Shown here one piece after another: positions 50,930-61,656 of a stretch of 64,000 bases of DNA. The translations under genes were made by a program, and so were the position numbers. This stretch comes from Paraneptunicella aestuarii (lineage in GTDB: Bacteria > Pseudomonadota > Gammaproteobacteria > Enterobacterales > Alteromonadaceae), in the NCBI RefSeq assembly GCF_019900845.1, contig NZ_CP074570.1, forward strand, positions 4,154,001-4,218,000, in the 5' to 3' direction. Positions within the stretch are counted from its first letter, which is position 1, and every line of letters begins with the position of its first letter. The notes beneath the pieces are model-generated. The model had not been told where the DNA came from. It did not search any database and was given only the letters and a program-made list of their open reading frames with translations.

Positions 50930-51511
50930 TTAATCGTGCGGCACAGTCTCTTTTACAATGCTGCGCTCTTTGTTATCAGCATAGAACTTGCTCACTGCCG
51001 AATACTCCGAGAAATCATATAACTTGCGGAAATTGAACCAATCCAGCATACAGTACAAACAAATCGCCGGGTAATCCCAATGATTGAACGAACCGCTTTG
51101 AACTTCTTTTTCCAACGTCTGGAACACTTCTCCCATTCGCTCACGTTGCACATTGAAGTACAAACGATCTTCACTGGTATCAATACCAGAGTTCGACAAA
51201 ATGTACATTTGCACCATTGAGTCGTTAACTGAGTCAATCAGGGTGAGCAAGTTTTCCTGTTCCCAGCTGATAGCTGGCAACCCCAATTTTTCAGTCACGT
51301 AGCGGAAAATAACCCTGGAATCGAAAATCACTTTTTCGCCATCTTGTAGCATGGGGATTTTCAATGTCGGATTCTTTTCCTTCAACATACTACGATGTTC
51401 TGGATTGAATAACTGGACGTTGGAAAATTCATAATCATGATCTTCCAACAAAATGCGCAAACGTCTTACATAAGGAGAAGTTACCGAGCCATATAAGGTG
51501 ATCATTGTCAT
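50930..51511 (-). CDS. Glutathione S-transferase / SspA-like protein
   Basis: At 193 residues it has a thioredoxin-like N-terminal domain (MITLYGSVTSPYVRRLRILLEDHDYEF, TLKIPMLQDGEKVIFDSRVIFRYV) and a helical C-terminal domain. The Ser/Tyr in GSVTSPY could bind glutathione. It is closer to the generic GST group than to classical SspA. It lies 57 bp downstream of the RND pump on the same strand. Confidence 0.85.
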   Translation of the reverse strand: MTMITLYGSVTSPYVRRLRILLEDHDYEFSNVQLFNPEHRSMLKEKNPTLKIPMLQDGEKVIFDSRVIFRYVTEKLGLPAISWEQENLLTLIDSVNDSMVQMYILSNSGIDTSEDRLYFNVQRERMGEVFQTLEKEVQSGSFNHWDYPAICLYCMLDWFNFRKLYDFSEYSAVSKFYADNKERSIVKETVPHD

Positions 51512-51567
51512 TCCTGTTGTTAGTTAACGATATGCCGAGCCTTCTATTCCAGGCTCTACGTCTTGCA

Positions 51568-54500
51568 TTAATTTGTACGGTTTACTACTAATGGTGTATC
51601 AAACTGCTGAGCTTCCGCTTCTTCGCTTTGCAAAGAACCCGCTTTTCCGCGTCTACGCCAACGGTCGAAGCGAATTTTGAGCATCAACATACAAGGGGTC
51701 AAAATTAAGGTCAATACTGTGGCAAATGCCAAGCCACCAGCGACCGCAGTAGATAACTGCGACCACCACTGGGTAGAAGGCCCACCAATTTCAATGGTGC
51801 GATTAATAATGTCGATATTGGTCTCAAACACCATGGGCAAAAGCCCTAAAATCGTCGTTACCGACGTCATCAATACGGGGCGAATGCGTTGAGCGCCCGT
51901 ACGAATAATGGCATCAACTTCTGGAACGCCTTCTTTACGCAGCACGTTGTAGGTGTCAATCAACACAATGTTGTTGTTCACCACTATTCCGGCCAAGGCA
52001 ATCACTCCAATCCCGGTCATAACAATACCAAAAGGTTGCTGCGTAAGAATCAGTCCCAAGAAAACCCCAACGGTAGAAAACACCACGGCACTTAACACCA
52101 AAAATGCCTGATAAAAACTGTTGAACTGAGTCACCAGAATAATGGCCATCACGAACAAGGCCACCATGAAAGCATTCTCCAGAAAGTCCTGACTTTCCTG
52201 CTGCTGTTCGTTCTGTCCACGAATGGTAATGTTCACGCGAGGATCAATGCCCAAGGTGGGTAGCAGTTCCTGCAACACGGGCAGCTCTTTGGTTAACTGC
52301 TCACCGGGAACCATATTGGCTTCAACACGAATAACACGACGACTATCGATATGACGGATAACATCGGTTTTGGGCTGCGCTGAACGCTCAACGAAATTGC
52401 CAATGGGAACCAGTCCTTGAGCCGTCTTCAAACGTAAATCATCCAGCTTTCCAATAAAACGATCTTCCTCGGGAAAACGTACACGAATGTCCAGCTCGTC
52501 ATCGACATCATCAGGGCGGTATTCCCCAATCTTCAAGCCGCCAGTAACAAACTGCACCGTGTTTCCGACCAAAGTCGCGTCGGCACCAAACCTTGCCGCA
52601 TCGCTACGATCCACTTTCAAACGCCATTCTATGCCCGGCTTGGAAGCGGTATCGCTAATGGATGTGAACTTGTCATTTTTCGCTAATGCCGCATGAATAA
52701 TATTTGCCGCTTCCTGCACCAAATCAGGAAAACGCGAAGAAAGTTCAATCTGTAAATCCTTGCCTTGCTGTGGCCCACCTTGCTCAGGTGTAACCTCAAT
52801 ATCCAAACCCGGCATACCGTATAAGCGAGACTCCACTTCCTTCGTCACCTCGTCAGAATGTCGTCGGAATTGCCAATCCACCAGATTAAGATAGATGTAT
52901 CCGATCTGATCCTGTCCACCCGTTCGGGAATACATTTTTTCCACTTCCGGCATATCATACAAACGCTCTTCGACTTCTTTTACGATCACGTCTTTTTCCA
53001 GAATCGACATATCGCTATAAGAACGAATGGTGACGTTGACACCCGACACATTCAAATGCGGGAAGAACTCCACGCCCAAGCCCGACATACCAAAGGCAAC
53101 TACCGACATAATGGCTATCAGGAATGCAGCAATCAGCACCTTAAACGGATGCGCTATCGCTTTTTCCAAAATCCGAACATATTTGCCAATGAAACCCGTC
53201 AGCAAATGTAAATCGCCTTGTTCAGCAAGTAGCGCCTGTTGTTTTTGCTCAGGGGTCAAAAAGCGTTGCTTGCCAATCAATGTGCCCATGGTCGGCACAA
53301 ATACCAACGCCATCACCAACGACGCCGACAACGTAGCAATCAAGGTAAATGGCAAATACTTCATGAACTCGCCCATCATGCCCGGCCAAAATATCAGCGG
53401 CGCAAAAGCGGCTAACGTGGTTGCTGTAGAAGCAGTAATTGGCAAGGCCATATGCTGTGCGGCTTTAATATAGGCTTGTTTTCTGGATACACCTTCACCC
53501 ATAAGCCGATCGGCAAATTCAGTGACAACAATGGCGCCGTCAACGAGCATTCCCACCGCCATAATCAAAGAAAACAACACAACGGTATTCAAGGTATAAC
53601 CAAACAGGGAAATAATCAGGATGCCGGTTAAAAAGGAACCGGGAATCGAAATGCCAACAAGGGTAGCGGTACGAAGACCTAATATAGCGACAATGACGAC
53701 GGTCACTAACAGAATCGCCGTAGAAACGTTATTTTGCAGATCCGACAGCATCATGTTGACGTCTTTAGTCTGGTCGCCAGCATAAGTCACCAACACGGCA
53801 TTAGGCCACTCAGGAGTCTGCTTCGCGGCTTCAACCAGTGCCTTTACCTTGGCAACGGTTTCAATGATGTTTTCACCGGGACGCTTTTTCACTTCCAGCG
53901 ACACCGACGCTTCACCATTCATACGCGCATAGGTTTCGGCATCTTTATACGCTCTGCGCACAACCGCAACATCCTGAAAGGTAATGACTTTATCGCCATC
54001 CACCTTCACCGGTTGTTCCATAATGTCTTTGATATTCTCAAACACCGACGGCACTTTAACCGCAAAAGCGCCTTTGCCTGTGTCGAGTGTTCCCGCAGGA
54101 ACCAAGCGATTATTGCGAGACAGCAAATTGAAGATATCGGTTTGATCCAGACCGTAGCTTTCCATCAACAAGGGATCGACAATAATCTCAACCATGTCTT
54201 CACGATCACCACCCACGGTCACTTCCAGCACTTCGGTCATGCCTTCCAGTTCGCTTTTCAGATCACGCGCGAGTGTTAGTAGTGCGCGCTCACTTACGGG
54301 GCCATAGAAAACCACCGTAATCGCTGGCTGCTGATTCGCCATGGTCACTTCGTGGATCGTAGGCTCTTCGGTTTCAGTTGGCAGTTCAGCTCTGGCAACG
54401 GTGACTTTGTCGCGCACATCAGCCAGTGCTTCTTTCGGATCGCTGCCAGCATAAAACTCCAACGTGATGTTGGCATGTCCTTCTCCGGCTGTTGCCCGCA

Positions 54501-54741
54501 TTTCCTTAATACCGTCGATGCTGCGCAGTTCATTCTCCATGGGCTTTACCAGCATACGCTCGGCGTCTTCTGGTGAAATACCGTCATGGACAATAGAAAC
54601 GTAAATAATCGGAATGGTAATGTCCGGGTTCGCTTCCTTGGGAATGCTGACGTAAGTCATGGTGCCGGAAATTAATAACAGCACCAAAATCATCGACATG
54701 GTACGGGTGCGTTCTATCGCACCTGCAATCAGGTTATTCAT
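51568..54741 (-). CDS. RND-family efflux transporter, inner-membrane subunit
   Basis: This 1057-residue protein has the RND design: an N-terminal TM helix with PEANPDITIPIIYVSIVHDGISPED, two large periplasmic porter domains, and twelve TM helices. One is GILIISLFGYTLNTVVLFSLIMAVGMLVDGAIVV, read ~370-400, with the conserved Asp. The second half begins GVEFFPHLNVSGVNVTIRSYS. It is proton-driven and expels amphiphilic compounds. It overlaps the adaptor gene by ATGA; no outer-membrane channel gene is nearby. Confidence 0.95.
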   Translation of the reverse strand: MNNLIAGAIERTRTMSMILVLLLISGTMTYVSIPKEANPDITIPIIYVSIVHDGISPEDAERMLVKPMENELRSIDGIKEMRATAGEGHANITLEFYAGSDPKEALADVRDKVTVARAELPTETEEPTIHEVTMANQQPAITVVFYGPVSERALLTLARDLKSELEGMTEVLEVTVGGDREDMVEIIVDPLLMESYGLDQTDIFNLLSRNNRLVPAGTLDTGKGAFAVKVPSVFENIKDIMEQPVKVDGDKVITFQDVAVVRRAYKDAETYARMNGEASVSLEVKKRPGENIIETVAKVKALVEAAKQTPEWPNAVLVTYAGDQTKDVNMMLSDLQNNVSTAILLVTVVIVAILGLRTATLVGISIPGSFLTGILIISLFGYTLNTVVLFSLIMAVGMLVDGAIVVTEFADRLMGEGVSRKQAYIKAAQHMALPITASTATTLAAFAPLIFWPGMMGEFMKYLPFTLIATLSASLVMALVFVPTMGTLIGKQRFLTPEQKQQALLAEQGDLHLLTGFIGKYVRILEKAIAHPFKVLIAAFLIAIMSVVAFGMSGLGVEFFPHLNVSGVNVTIRSYSDMSILEKDVIVKEVEERLYDMPEVEKMYSRTGGQDQIGYIYLNLVDWQFRRHSDEVTKEVESRLYGMPGLDIEVTPEQGGPQQGKDLQIELSSRFPDLVQEAANIIHAALAKNDKFTSISDTASKPGIEWRLKVDRSDAARFGADATLVGNTVQFVTGGLKIGEYRPDDVDDELDIRVRFPEEDRFIGKLDDLRLKTAQGLVPIGNFVERSAQPKTDVIRHIDSRRVIRVEANMVPGEQLTKELPVLQELLPTLGIDPRVNITIRGQNEQQQESQDFLENAFMVALFVMAIILVTQFNSFYQAFLVLSAVVFSTVGVFLGLILTQQPFGIVMTGIGVIALAGIVVNNNIVLIDTYNVLRKEGVPEVDAIIRTGAQRIRPVLMTSVTTILGLLPMVFETNIDIINRTIEIGGPSTQWWSQLSTAVAGGLAFATVLTLILTPCMLMLKIRFDRWRRRGKAGSLQSEEAEAQQFDTPLVVNRTN

Positions 54742-55880
54742 TTAACCCCCTGCGCCATACCGTTGTTATTTTCCGAAACGCTAGCGCTCTGAGCCTGTGA
54801 CAATGTCATCTCTTTCACGACCTCAACTTCATCACCTTCACGCACAAAAGCCTGACCCAGCGTGATCACATCAGCCTGTTCTCCCAAGCCCGTTAACCAC
54901 ACACCGGTGCTATCACTTTTCACCATATTAATAGGCACAAAATGAACTCGGTTCTGCTCAACCACTTTAACGCCCAAATTTCCTCTTTCATCCAAAGACA
55001 TGACCGATGGCGTAATTTTTACAGCCCAGGTTTTTTGTAGAGGAATAGAAAGTTCCGTGCTCATACCTGCGCGCAATTTGGCATCAGGGTTAGGAACGGC
55101 AACTTCAATCTTGAAGGTATTCGTGCCTTCATTGGAAACGCTGGAAATATAACGCACCTGACCATGCAAATGATTACCAGAAACCAGGCGACCAATTGCT
55201 TCGTAACCTAATTCCAGTTCCTGCACACTGCGCTCGGTCACATCGGCCTTAATCACCAAAGGATCCAAATCCACCACCGTAGCAACCGGATCACCCACAC
55301 TTAAGTAATCACCCACTTCCATGTAATGCTTGTTCATGACGCCATCAAAAGGCGCTCGAACGGTTGTGTTACGAATTGCCAATTCTAAAGCGGTAACTTG
55401 AGCCTGAGCCTTGGCAACAGAAGCTTCTGCCTGCGCTTGCGCCACTTCCGATTGCAAGCCTTGCTTACTTAGGGATTTGGCACCAACCAATTCAATCTCA
55501 GCCTGTTTCAACGCGGCTTTTGCAGCATCTAATTGCTGTTCCAGATCGTTCTTATCCAGCTCCACAAGGGCTTGTCCTTGTTGCACTGGCTTGCCTTCCA
55601 GAACCAGAATATTGATTACCTGCCCTTTCACCTCAGCACGCAACGTCGCTGTACGATCCGGTTCAGTACGCCCATAAACACGCACTTCCCGATCCACTTC
55701 TTCAGCGTACATGGTCGTCACTTTCACTTTTTGTAACTCGGGAACTTGCTTCTCATCTTTAGGATGCACAGCTTCAGCTTTGCCCAGCACACCACTGGCA
55801 ACCCAAACACACAGCACAATAAATATGATCAGAGCAATCCAGTGAGGCTCTCTACGTAACTTTGTCATCAATCGGGACAT
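54738..55880 (-). CDS. RND efflux periplasmic adaptor (membrane fusion protein)
   Basis: This 380-residue protein has an N-terminal TM anchor (WIALIIFIVLCVWVASGVLG), a barrel-sandwich half RTATLRAEVKGQVINILVLEGKPVQQGQALVELD, a long coiled-coil hairpin (AKAALKQAEIELVGAKSLSKQGLQ...), and the second half NTTVRAPFDGVMNKHYMEVGDYL. It connects the pump to a TolC-type channel. It is the first gene of the two-gene operon. Confidence 0.94.
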   Translation of the reverse strand: MSRLMTKLRREPHWIALIIFIVLCVWVASGVLGKAEAVHPKDEKQVPELQKVKVTTMYAEEVDREVRVYGRTEPDRTATLRAEVKGQVINILVLEGKPVQQGQALVELDKNDLEQQLDAAKAALKQAEIELVGAKSLSKQGLQSEVAQAQAEASVAKAQAQVTALELAIRNTTVRAPFDGVMNKHYMEVGDYLSVGDPVATVVDLDPLVIKADVTERSVQELELGYEAIGRLVSGNHLHGQVRYISSVSNEGTNTFKIEVAVPNPDAKLRAGMSTELSIPLQKTWAVKITPSVMSLDERGNLGVKVVEQNRVHFVPINMVKSDSTGVWLTGLGEQADVITLGQAFVREGDEVEVVKEMTLSQAQSASVSENNNGMAQGVK

Positions 55881-56195
55881 TCTAATATTCCACTCAGGAT
55901 CCGGTATCCATTCTCCTCACAATGTTAGGAAAACAGCGTTAATTAGACATTGGAGTACGACCACGATGAGTACATTCATCGCTTATTCTTTGATTAAGCT
56001 AAATAGCGAATAAAAAACAGGCAAATTTAGCAGGCGTAAGTTTACTGTGAAATCGATTGAATTGCCCGTTGGAAATAGTCAATTCATTAAACGAATATGT
56101 TTCAATTCGCAAATATTGTTAATAAATCGAACTCGGGCCAAGAAAGCCTTTTGAAGTTAATACAGCAAACGAGAAGTGTACAAACAGAGGTAAGA
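55881..56195. other. 315-bp intergenic region upstream of the efflux operon
   Basis: No gene is supported; a + strand reading frame at 56097 is antisense to erpA. No clear terminator follows erpA. Confidence 0.45.
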
Positions 56196-56540
56196 TCAAA
56201 TACTAAAAGAAGAGCCGCAACCACATGTAGTTGTCGCGTTCGGGTTTTCCACTACAAAGCGAGCTCCATGCAAGCCTTCAGAATAATCAACAACACCGCC
56301 GACCAAATATTGCAAGCTCATGGGATCCACAACCAGGGCAACATTTTGCTTATTAATAACAGTATCACCGTCATTCACTTTTTCATCGAAGGTAAACCCA
56401 TATTGAAAACCTGAACAACCACCACCTGTAACGAATACACGTAGCTTCAAATTCGGATTTTCTTCTTCCTCAACCAGAGTTTTTACTTTAGCTGCAGCAG
56501 AATCAGAAAACTCGATTGGAAATTCAGGGTTAGCAGACAT
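56196..56540 (-). CDS. erpA: Iron-sulfur cluster insertion protein ErpA
   Basis: This 114-residue A-type carrier has the three conserved Cys: [13 protein letters not shown] (~42) and the C-terminal TTCGCGSSF. Motifs [31 protein letters not shown] are ErpA-typical. It delivers clusters to apo-proteins. A good ribosome-binding region (GAGGACTG-type) precedes the ATG. Confidence 0.97.
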   Translation of the reverse strand: MSANPEFPIEFSDSAAAKVKTLVEEEENPNLKLRVFVTGGGCSGFQYGFTFDEKVNDGDTVINKQNVALVVDPMSLQYLVGGVVDYSEGLHGARFVVENPNATTTCGCGSSFSI

Positions 56541-56609
56541 TGAGTCCAGTCCTCACAGGGGTTATATCAGAATGAATCGGGCGAATTATGTAATACCTGA
56601 GTATTTTAA

Positions 56610-57332
56610 TCAAGTATTGTCAACCGCGGTATTTTCAGGATGAGGCTGCCAGGCGAAGGTACGTTCCAGATTTCGTTTCCCCCATTTCGCCTCACTTAAT
56701 ACCGACTCAACCTGTACTCGTTCAGGTAAAAAGCCCGGCGGTAAGCGAAACTCACCTTTCAACACTTCAAAGTAGCGAAAATTAAACACCAGAAATTCAC
56801 TGCTTTCGGGAATTAGGCTGGTAAGTTCATGCTTTGCAGGTTTGCCGTTTTGGCTGCCAATCAAGGTTACAGTAACATTACCTTTCACCTTGTCGCGGCG
56901 TTTGTCGTGTTGCATTAGTATCAACGCATAGCGGAAGTAATTCTCGCTATTGGTTTCTGTTACTTCAAACGAATCAATAACAAAGCCTTCCTGATCCAGC
57001 TCTGGAGCCATGACTTTCTGATAGAAAGACAACTCTCGACGCAACTCGATCTGAGCCTCGATCTCCTCCTGAATCGTCTGCTGGCTTTTTTCATTAGCCA
57101 AGCGAGAAACTTCCAGTTCAATACCAAGAATATTAAGGCGTTTAACCAGGTCTTCATTTTCTGATTTTAGATTTCCCAGAGAGTGTTCCAACATGGCTAG
57201 GCGTTCGCTTTGAGTGTCGATTTTCCAGCCTTTCAAATAAAAGCCTGCGCCGAAGCTGGCGGTCATGGCTAAAGCCAGCAACACATAAAACCAAAATGTA
57301 CCAAAGCGTTGTTTTAAAGACGTCAAAGCCAA
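56610..57332 (-). CDS. DUF6776-like membrane-anchored coiled-coil protein
   Basis: The frame opens at TTG 57332 (a second TTG at 57326 has a better Shine-Dalgarno); 240 residues. A TM helix (FWFYVLLALAMTASFGAGFYL) near 13-33 is followed by a long coiled coil (SERLAMLEHSLGNLKSENEDLVKRLNIL) and a beta-rich domain. DUF6776 proteins of this type are common in gammaproteobacteria with unknown role. Confidence 0.72.
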   Translation of the reverse strand: MALTSLKQRFGTFWFYVLLALAMTASFGAGFYLKGWKIDTQSERLAMLEHSLGNLKSENEDLVKRLNILGIELEVSRLANEKSQQTIQEEIEAQIELRRELSFYQKVMAPELDQEGFVIDSFEVTETNSENYFRYALILMQHDKRRDKVKGNVTVTLIGSQNGKPAKHELTSLIPESSEFLVFNFRYFEVLKGEFRLPPGFLPERVQVESVLSEAKWGKRNLERTFAWQPHPENTAVDNT

Positions 57333-57597
57333 CCTTTACTCATGGGTATTCACAGAGTGCGCAAGTATCTCAAAGGCATAGACGTTTGGCTATGCTATTT
57401 GAATTATTTCCTGAAATTGCAGAATCTATCTCGCTAAAAAATGTTCTGGCTTGAAACATGATCAAGAGCTGATTTTCTACTCATTCAGAGCTATATTCAT
57501 AAATACCCTCAGCTTTCTTATGCGCAGCCGAGGTTAAATAGTCTAGCCAAGAAGTACGCTACTCAAGTATCCATATTCAACAGCTTACGGAATCGTA

Positions 57598-60357
57598 ATG
57601 GGCAAAATCAATTCATTCAAAATCGTCAGCGCCATTGCTTTACTGGTATTTCTGATGGCAGTAATCAGCATCATCGAACTGCTGATTATGCATTTTCTTC
57701 CCTTATTAGAAGCGGCTTTTCCAGAACTACCCGCTTCGTATCTGGACGCAATTGTTCTCTCCATTTCTATAACACCAATACTGGTTTTACTACTCAAGAG
57801 CAAAAGTAGTGAAACTATTATCAACAGCGATAGCATTCAACGAAAAATCTACTTTGCTTCCGGCTTGCCTCTTCTGATTGCGATAGGGCTATTACTTTAT
57901 TCCATCGACCTGAAACGACGAGACATACAAGCACTCACCCATACCGATGTATTAATTCAGGTGAATGACAGCACTCAGAAACTTCTGAATACACTTAGCA
58001 AAGAGCTGCAAGCATCCAGCCTGAAACTCCATAGCAATTTAAAGCAAAGTTCATTAAAAGAAATGCAGGAAAATACTAATCAGCAGCTACAAAACTGGAT
58101 TGAATTAATTGCCAAATTAAAAAAAGGAGCCAAACCTGAAGCTTTCAATAATAAATACTACAACCAGCTATTAGAGCTAAGACAAAGCGTGCTTATTGGC
58201 GCCTCCTGGCCTGACATTGTGCGCCAATACAGTACCATCACCAGCCAGATTTTGAATGAAATCGCACATAACACTAGCTTGCAGCCTTATGGCAATATTG
58301 AGTTGATACAAAGCCAGCTTGTCCAGGTGTTTAAACTGAATTTACTTAATGACATGACCTATACCGTGTTAAATGCTGAACAGTTCAGAAAACAGGCTTC
58401 CCCCACGTCCCCCAACCGCACACCGATTGATGAAGAATTACAAGAACTGAAATCTATTATTCAAAAGGATATTGAGTACGAGCAGTTGATCATTGATAAC
58501 CTTTATACTGTCGCCACGCCGCAACAAACAGCTTATCTGGATGACTTGTTAGCCAACAGCACGATGCAGAAAGTGCATCAACTACAGCTTACTCATTCCA
58601 AGCGCTCCAACGCCTTACTCATTTCCAGGTTGCAAACTTACATTGGCTACAATGGCCTGATTCACCAATTTAAGAATTATATATTGCGCGGCGATGAAAA
58701 ATACGTTCAAACCTTTCAAGCGTATTACAAGGAAACCTTAACTATTCTTGGCAAGCTGGAAAAAGCTCAGTACGCGGATGAACACTACCATATGCATTTA
58801 AAAGCAATCCGAGCAGTGCTGGAAGAATATGCTGAAAAAATACCTTTGGTTACCCAAATGCATAACCAAAACGCAACCGTAGTCACTATCGATCGCACGG
58901 TGAAAGTCGATGATATTCCCGCCATTGGCGGATTACAGTATTTAAATAATTTTATCTGGGAATTTTCACTGCCACCGACACTGGAATTATTGCAACAAAA
59001 GTCAGCTATTTTAGACAGTGCCGAACATTATTATGGGAAACTATTGGCTGAACATATAAACACGTTAGTTGACGCCAAAAACTCTGACATCTACGCCTAC
59101 TCAGCCATTGCCCTGATATTACTCATTGCCGTTATATTTTTAGTTATCATGGTGAACCTGGATTTATCTACTGCTTATCAAGCGAGACTGGAAGCGGTAC
59201 GCCAAGCGCAAAAAGCCAATAGTATGAAAGATATCTTCCTGTCGAACATGAGCCATGAGATCCGCACACCAATAAACGGTATTTTCGGCACGCTGCAAAT
59301 CCTGAGCAAATCCCCCCAAACCTCAGCAAACCAAACACTGATATCCAAAGCGTTACTCTCTGCACGGTCGTTATCTACCATCATCAACGACATTCTTGAT
59401 TTCGCAAAAATTGAAGCCAACATGCTGTCACTTGAAAACATTCAATTTGAGATTAGTGAAATTGCTCATCTGGTTATTTCCGATTTGGACAACAAAGCTA
59501 CGCGCAAAGGCATTAAGTTAGAGCTGAACTTTGCTGAAGGTTTCAAAGATGGCTGGGTTGGTGACCCCACAAGAATTCATCAAATTTTGCTCAATCTCGT
59601 CTCCAATGCAGTGAAATTTACCAAACGAGGCAATGTTGAAATCACCATAGGTAACACCATTGATGACAGTGTGCCATGCCTCTATATCAAGGTAGCCGAT
59701 ACAGGTGTTGGCATGTCTGAAGAAGCCATTCTTCGATTGTTTGACCGTTTTGAGCAAGCAGACAAGTCAACCACAAGAGAATTTGGCGGAACCGGATTAG
59801 GCATGGCAATCACCAAAAGCCTGGTTGATATGATGCAAGGCCGAATTGAAGTTATCAGTACCGCCAATGTAGGTACAACAATAGAAGTTTTCCTTCCACT
59901 TGAGCAAACCAGTATCTCTCACTCTATCGCCGAAATGAATGCAAAAGAAGAAGTTGAACCACCTTCCTTAAAAGGAACGAAAATCCTGTTGGCGGAAGAC
60001 AACGAGATTAATCAGGTAGTGTTTGAATCCATGATGGGGCCAACTCATGCCGACCTTAGGCTGGTAGCGAATGGTCAGGATGCCATAAAGCTGGTATCCC
60101 AAAACAAACCCGACCTTATTTTCCTTGATATTCAAATGCCGATTATGGGTGGGGAAGAAGCCTGTGAACGAATTAAGGTGCTATATCCTGACATTCCAAT
60201 CATAGCCCTTACCGCCAATGTTATGCAGGAAGATGTAAAACGTTACTATGAGACTGGCTTTGATGATTTCATTCCCAAGCCCGTTGATATGAATTTGCTC
60301 TATAGAGTGCTCATCAAATATCTTCGGGAACAAGGTAAGCACTCACTAGCATCCTGA
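57598..60357 (+). CDS. Hybrid sensor histidine kinase / response regulator
   Basis: At 919 residues it has TM helices at ~10-35, ~45-65 and ~85-105, then a long helical region (~105-500, periplasmic or extracellular) and another TM at ~505-525. The HisKA box is MKDIFLSNMSHEIRTPINGI with phospho-acceptor H553. HATPase motifs are QILLNLVSNAVKFT, VADTGVGM and FGGTGLGMAI. The receiver domain (KILLAEDNEINQVVFES) has phospho-acceptor D844 in IFLDIQMPIMGG. No HPt domain or separate response regulator is seen; the ligand is unknown. Confidence 0.94.
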   Translation: MGKINSFKIVSAIALLVFLMAVISIIELLIMHFLPLLEAAFPELPASYLDAIVLSISITPILVLLLKSKSSETIINSDSIQRKIYFASGLPLLIAIGLLLYSIDLKRRDIQALTHTDVLIQVNDSTQKLLNTLSKELQASSLKLHSNLKQSSLKEMQENTNQQLQNWIELIAKLKKGAKPEAFNNKYYNQLLELRQSVLIGASWPDIVRQYSTITSQILNEIAHNTSLQPYGNIELIQSQLVQVFKLNLLNDMTYTVLNAEQFRKQASPTSPNRTPIDEELQELKSIIQKDIEYEQLIIDNLYTVATPQQTAYLDDLLANSTMQKVHQLQLTHSKRSNALLISRLQTYIGYNGLIHQFKNYILRGDEKYVQTFQAYYKETLTILGKLEKAQYADEHYHMHLKAIRAVLEEYAEKIPLVTQMHNQNATVVTIDRTVKVDDIPAIGGLQYLNNFIWEFSLPPTLELLQQKSAILDSAEHYYGKLLAEHINTLVDAKNSDIYAYSAIALILLIAVIFLVIMVNLDLSTAYQARLEAVRQAQKANSMKDIFLSNMSHEIRTPINGIFGTLQILSKSPQTSANQTLISKALLSARSLSTIINDILDFAKIEANMLSLENIQFEISEIAHLVISDLDNKATRKGIKLELNFAEGFKDGWVGDPTRIHQILLNLVSNAVKFTKRGNVEITIGNTIDDSVPCLYIKVADTGVGMSEEAILRLFDRFEQADKSTTREFGGTGLGMAITKSLVDMMQGRIEVISTANVGTTIEVFLPLEQTSISHSIAEMNAKEEVEPPSLKGTKILLAEDNEINQVVFESMMGPTHADLRLVANGQDAIKLVSQNKPDLIFLDIQMPIMGGEEACERIKVLYPDIPIIALTANVMQEDVKRYYETGFDDFIPKPVDMNLLYRVLIKYLREQGKHSLAS

Positions 60358-60393
60358 ATAGCTACGACATTTTGAATCATTGCCAGATAGCTT

Positions 60394-61629
60394 TTAGCCA
60401 AACTGCATAGCGCGCTGTAATTCCTGCTTCTTGCCAATCAGTAACTTCATAGACAGCAACAGGAATACCGCCGATACACTCGCCATAATCACATAACTTT
60501 GCTGGAAGCCAATGGCGTCATACATAGCGCCAGCAATGGGTGACAGCACAATGGTGCCAATTTGAGTAATCAGTGAAAATCCCACCAGATACAAGGTTGA
60601 AGACAAACGATCATCAAAGTTGTGATTAAGATACTTAAACATCGACACCATCAAAATGGGCAGTTCAATGGCATGGAGTATCTTAATCGCCGAGATCAGG
60701 TACAAAGATTCCACCAGCGACGACCCATAAATACGCAATACCATAATACTGCCAGCCAGAATCAAACCATTTTTAGCGCCAGTACGGTTCACAATCCAGG
60801 GAGCCAGAAAGAAGAAAATCGCCTCCAGAAAGACCTGAGCCGAATTCAGATAACCATACATGGAATTACCCTCTTCCACCGTCGGGAACATAGACGAAAA
60901 GTACACAGGAAATTGCTGATCATAAGTAATATAAATAGAACTCACACCGAAAACGTACAGCATGAGGTAATAGAAATCTTTCAATTTGAACAGGTTTGCC
61001 ACATCAGCCAGCGTAACCTTTTTGCTTTGATTGAAATGCGCTTGCACATTGCTGGGCACTTCGATTTTCACAAACCAAAGAATCGACATAGGCACTATCG
61101 CCAACACAGAGGACAGCCAGAAATTCAGTTCAGGGTCGATATTGATCAACTGACCCGAGAAAAAAGCAGACACCGCCCACCCTAGCGATCCCCAGGTTCT
61201 TACCGAACCAAATTCCATGTTGTTCAAGCGTAAAATACGCTCAATGTAAGTTTCAACCGCACCCGCGATGGCTAGAAACACAAATGACATATACAAAGCA
61301 CCAACCACTGCGCCAAGATAAAAGTTGTACAGCAAAGCAGGTTTTAAAACATACACAAACACCGCCCCAACGGTCATTAGCACGAAGATGTTAAGCCACA
61401 GCAGATATTGTTTTTCTTTTATCTTGTCTTGAATGTAACCCAGCATGGGCTGGATAAACATGGCGGAAGCGGCGTTCATGGAGAAGATGATCCCAACCTG
61501 TGTACCCGACAGTTTCACCGCCTGACTTAACCAGATTGCGTACATGGAATACACGAAGGAATAGCAAATAAACAGGGTGAACATGAAAGAACTCAGTACC
61601 CAGTAATCTCGCTTTTTGGAATCTACCAT
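60394..61629 (-). CDS. LacY-family (oligosaccharide:H+ symporter) MFS permease
   Basis: ATG 61629 follows GGTGG and gives ~411 residues with twelve TM helices. Family-like features are the short start, an early NAASAMFIQPMLGYIQDK loop (helix 2/3), VRTWGSLGWAVSAFFSGQL (~145) and FPVYFSSMF. It shares an operon with the GH32 enzyme (27-bp gap), so a sucrose or short fructoside importer is the best guess. Substrate specificity cannot be read from sequence. Confidence 0.88.
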   Translation of the reverse strand: MVDSKKRDYWVLSSFMFTLFICYSFVYSMYAIWLSQAVKLSGTQVGIIFSMNAASAMFIQPMLGYIQDKIKEKQYLLWLNIFVLMTVGAVFVYVLKPALLYNFYLGAVVGALYMSFVFLAIAGAVETYIERILRLNNMEFGSVRTWGSLGWAVSAFFSGQLINIDPELNFWLSSVLAIVPMSILWFVKIEVPSNVQAHFNQSKKVTLADVANLFKLKDFYYLMLYVFGVSSIYITYDQQFPVYFSSMFPTVEEGNSMYGYLNSAQVFLEAIFFFLAPWIVNRTGAKNGLILAGSIMVLRIYGSSLVESLYLISAIKILHAIELPILMVSMFKYLNHNFDDRLSSTLYLVGFSLITQIGTIVLSPIAGAMYDAIGFQQSYVIMASVSAVFLLLSMKLLIGKKQELQRAMQFG

Positions 61630-61656
61630 TACAGCCACCGCGTTAAATAAGTTAGC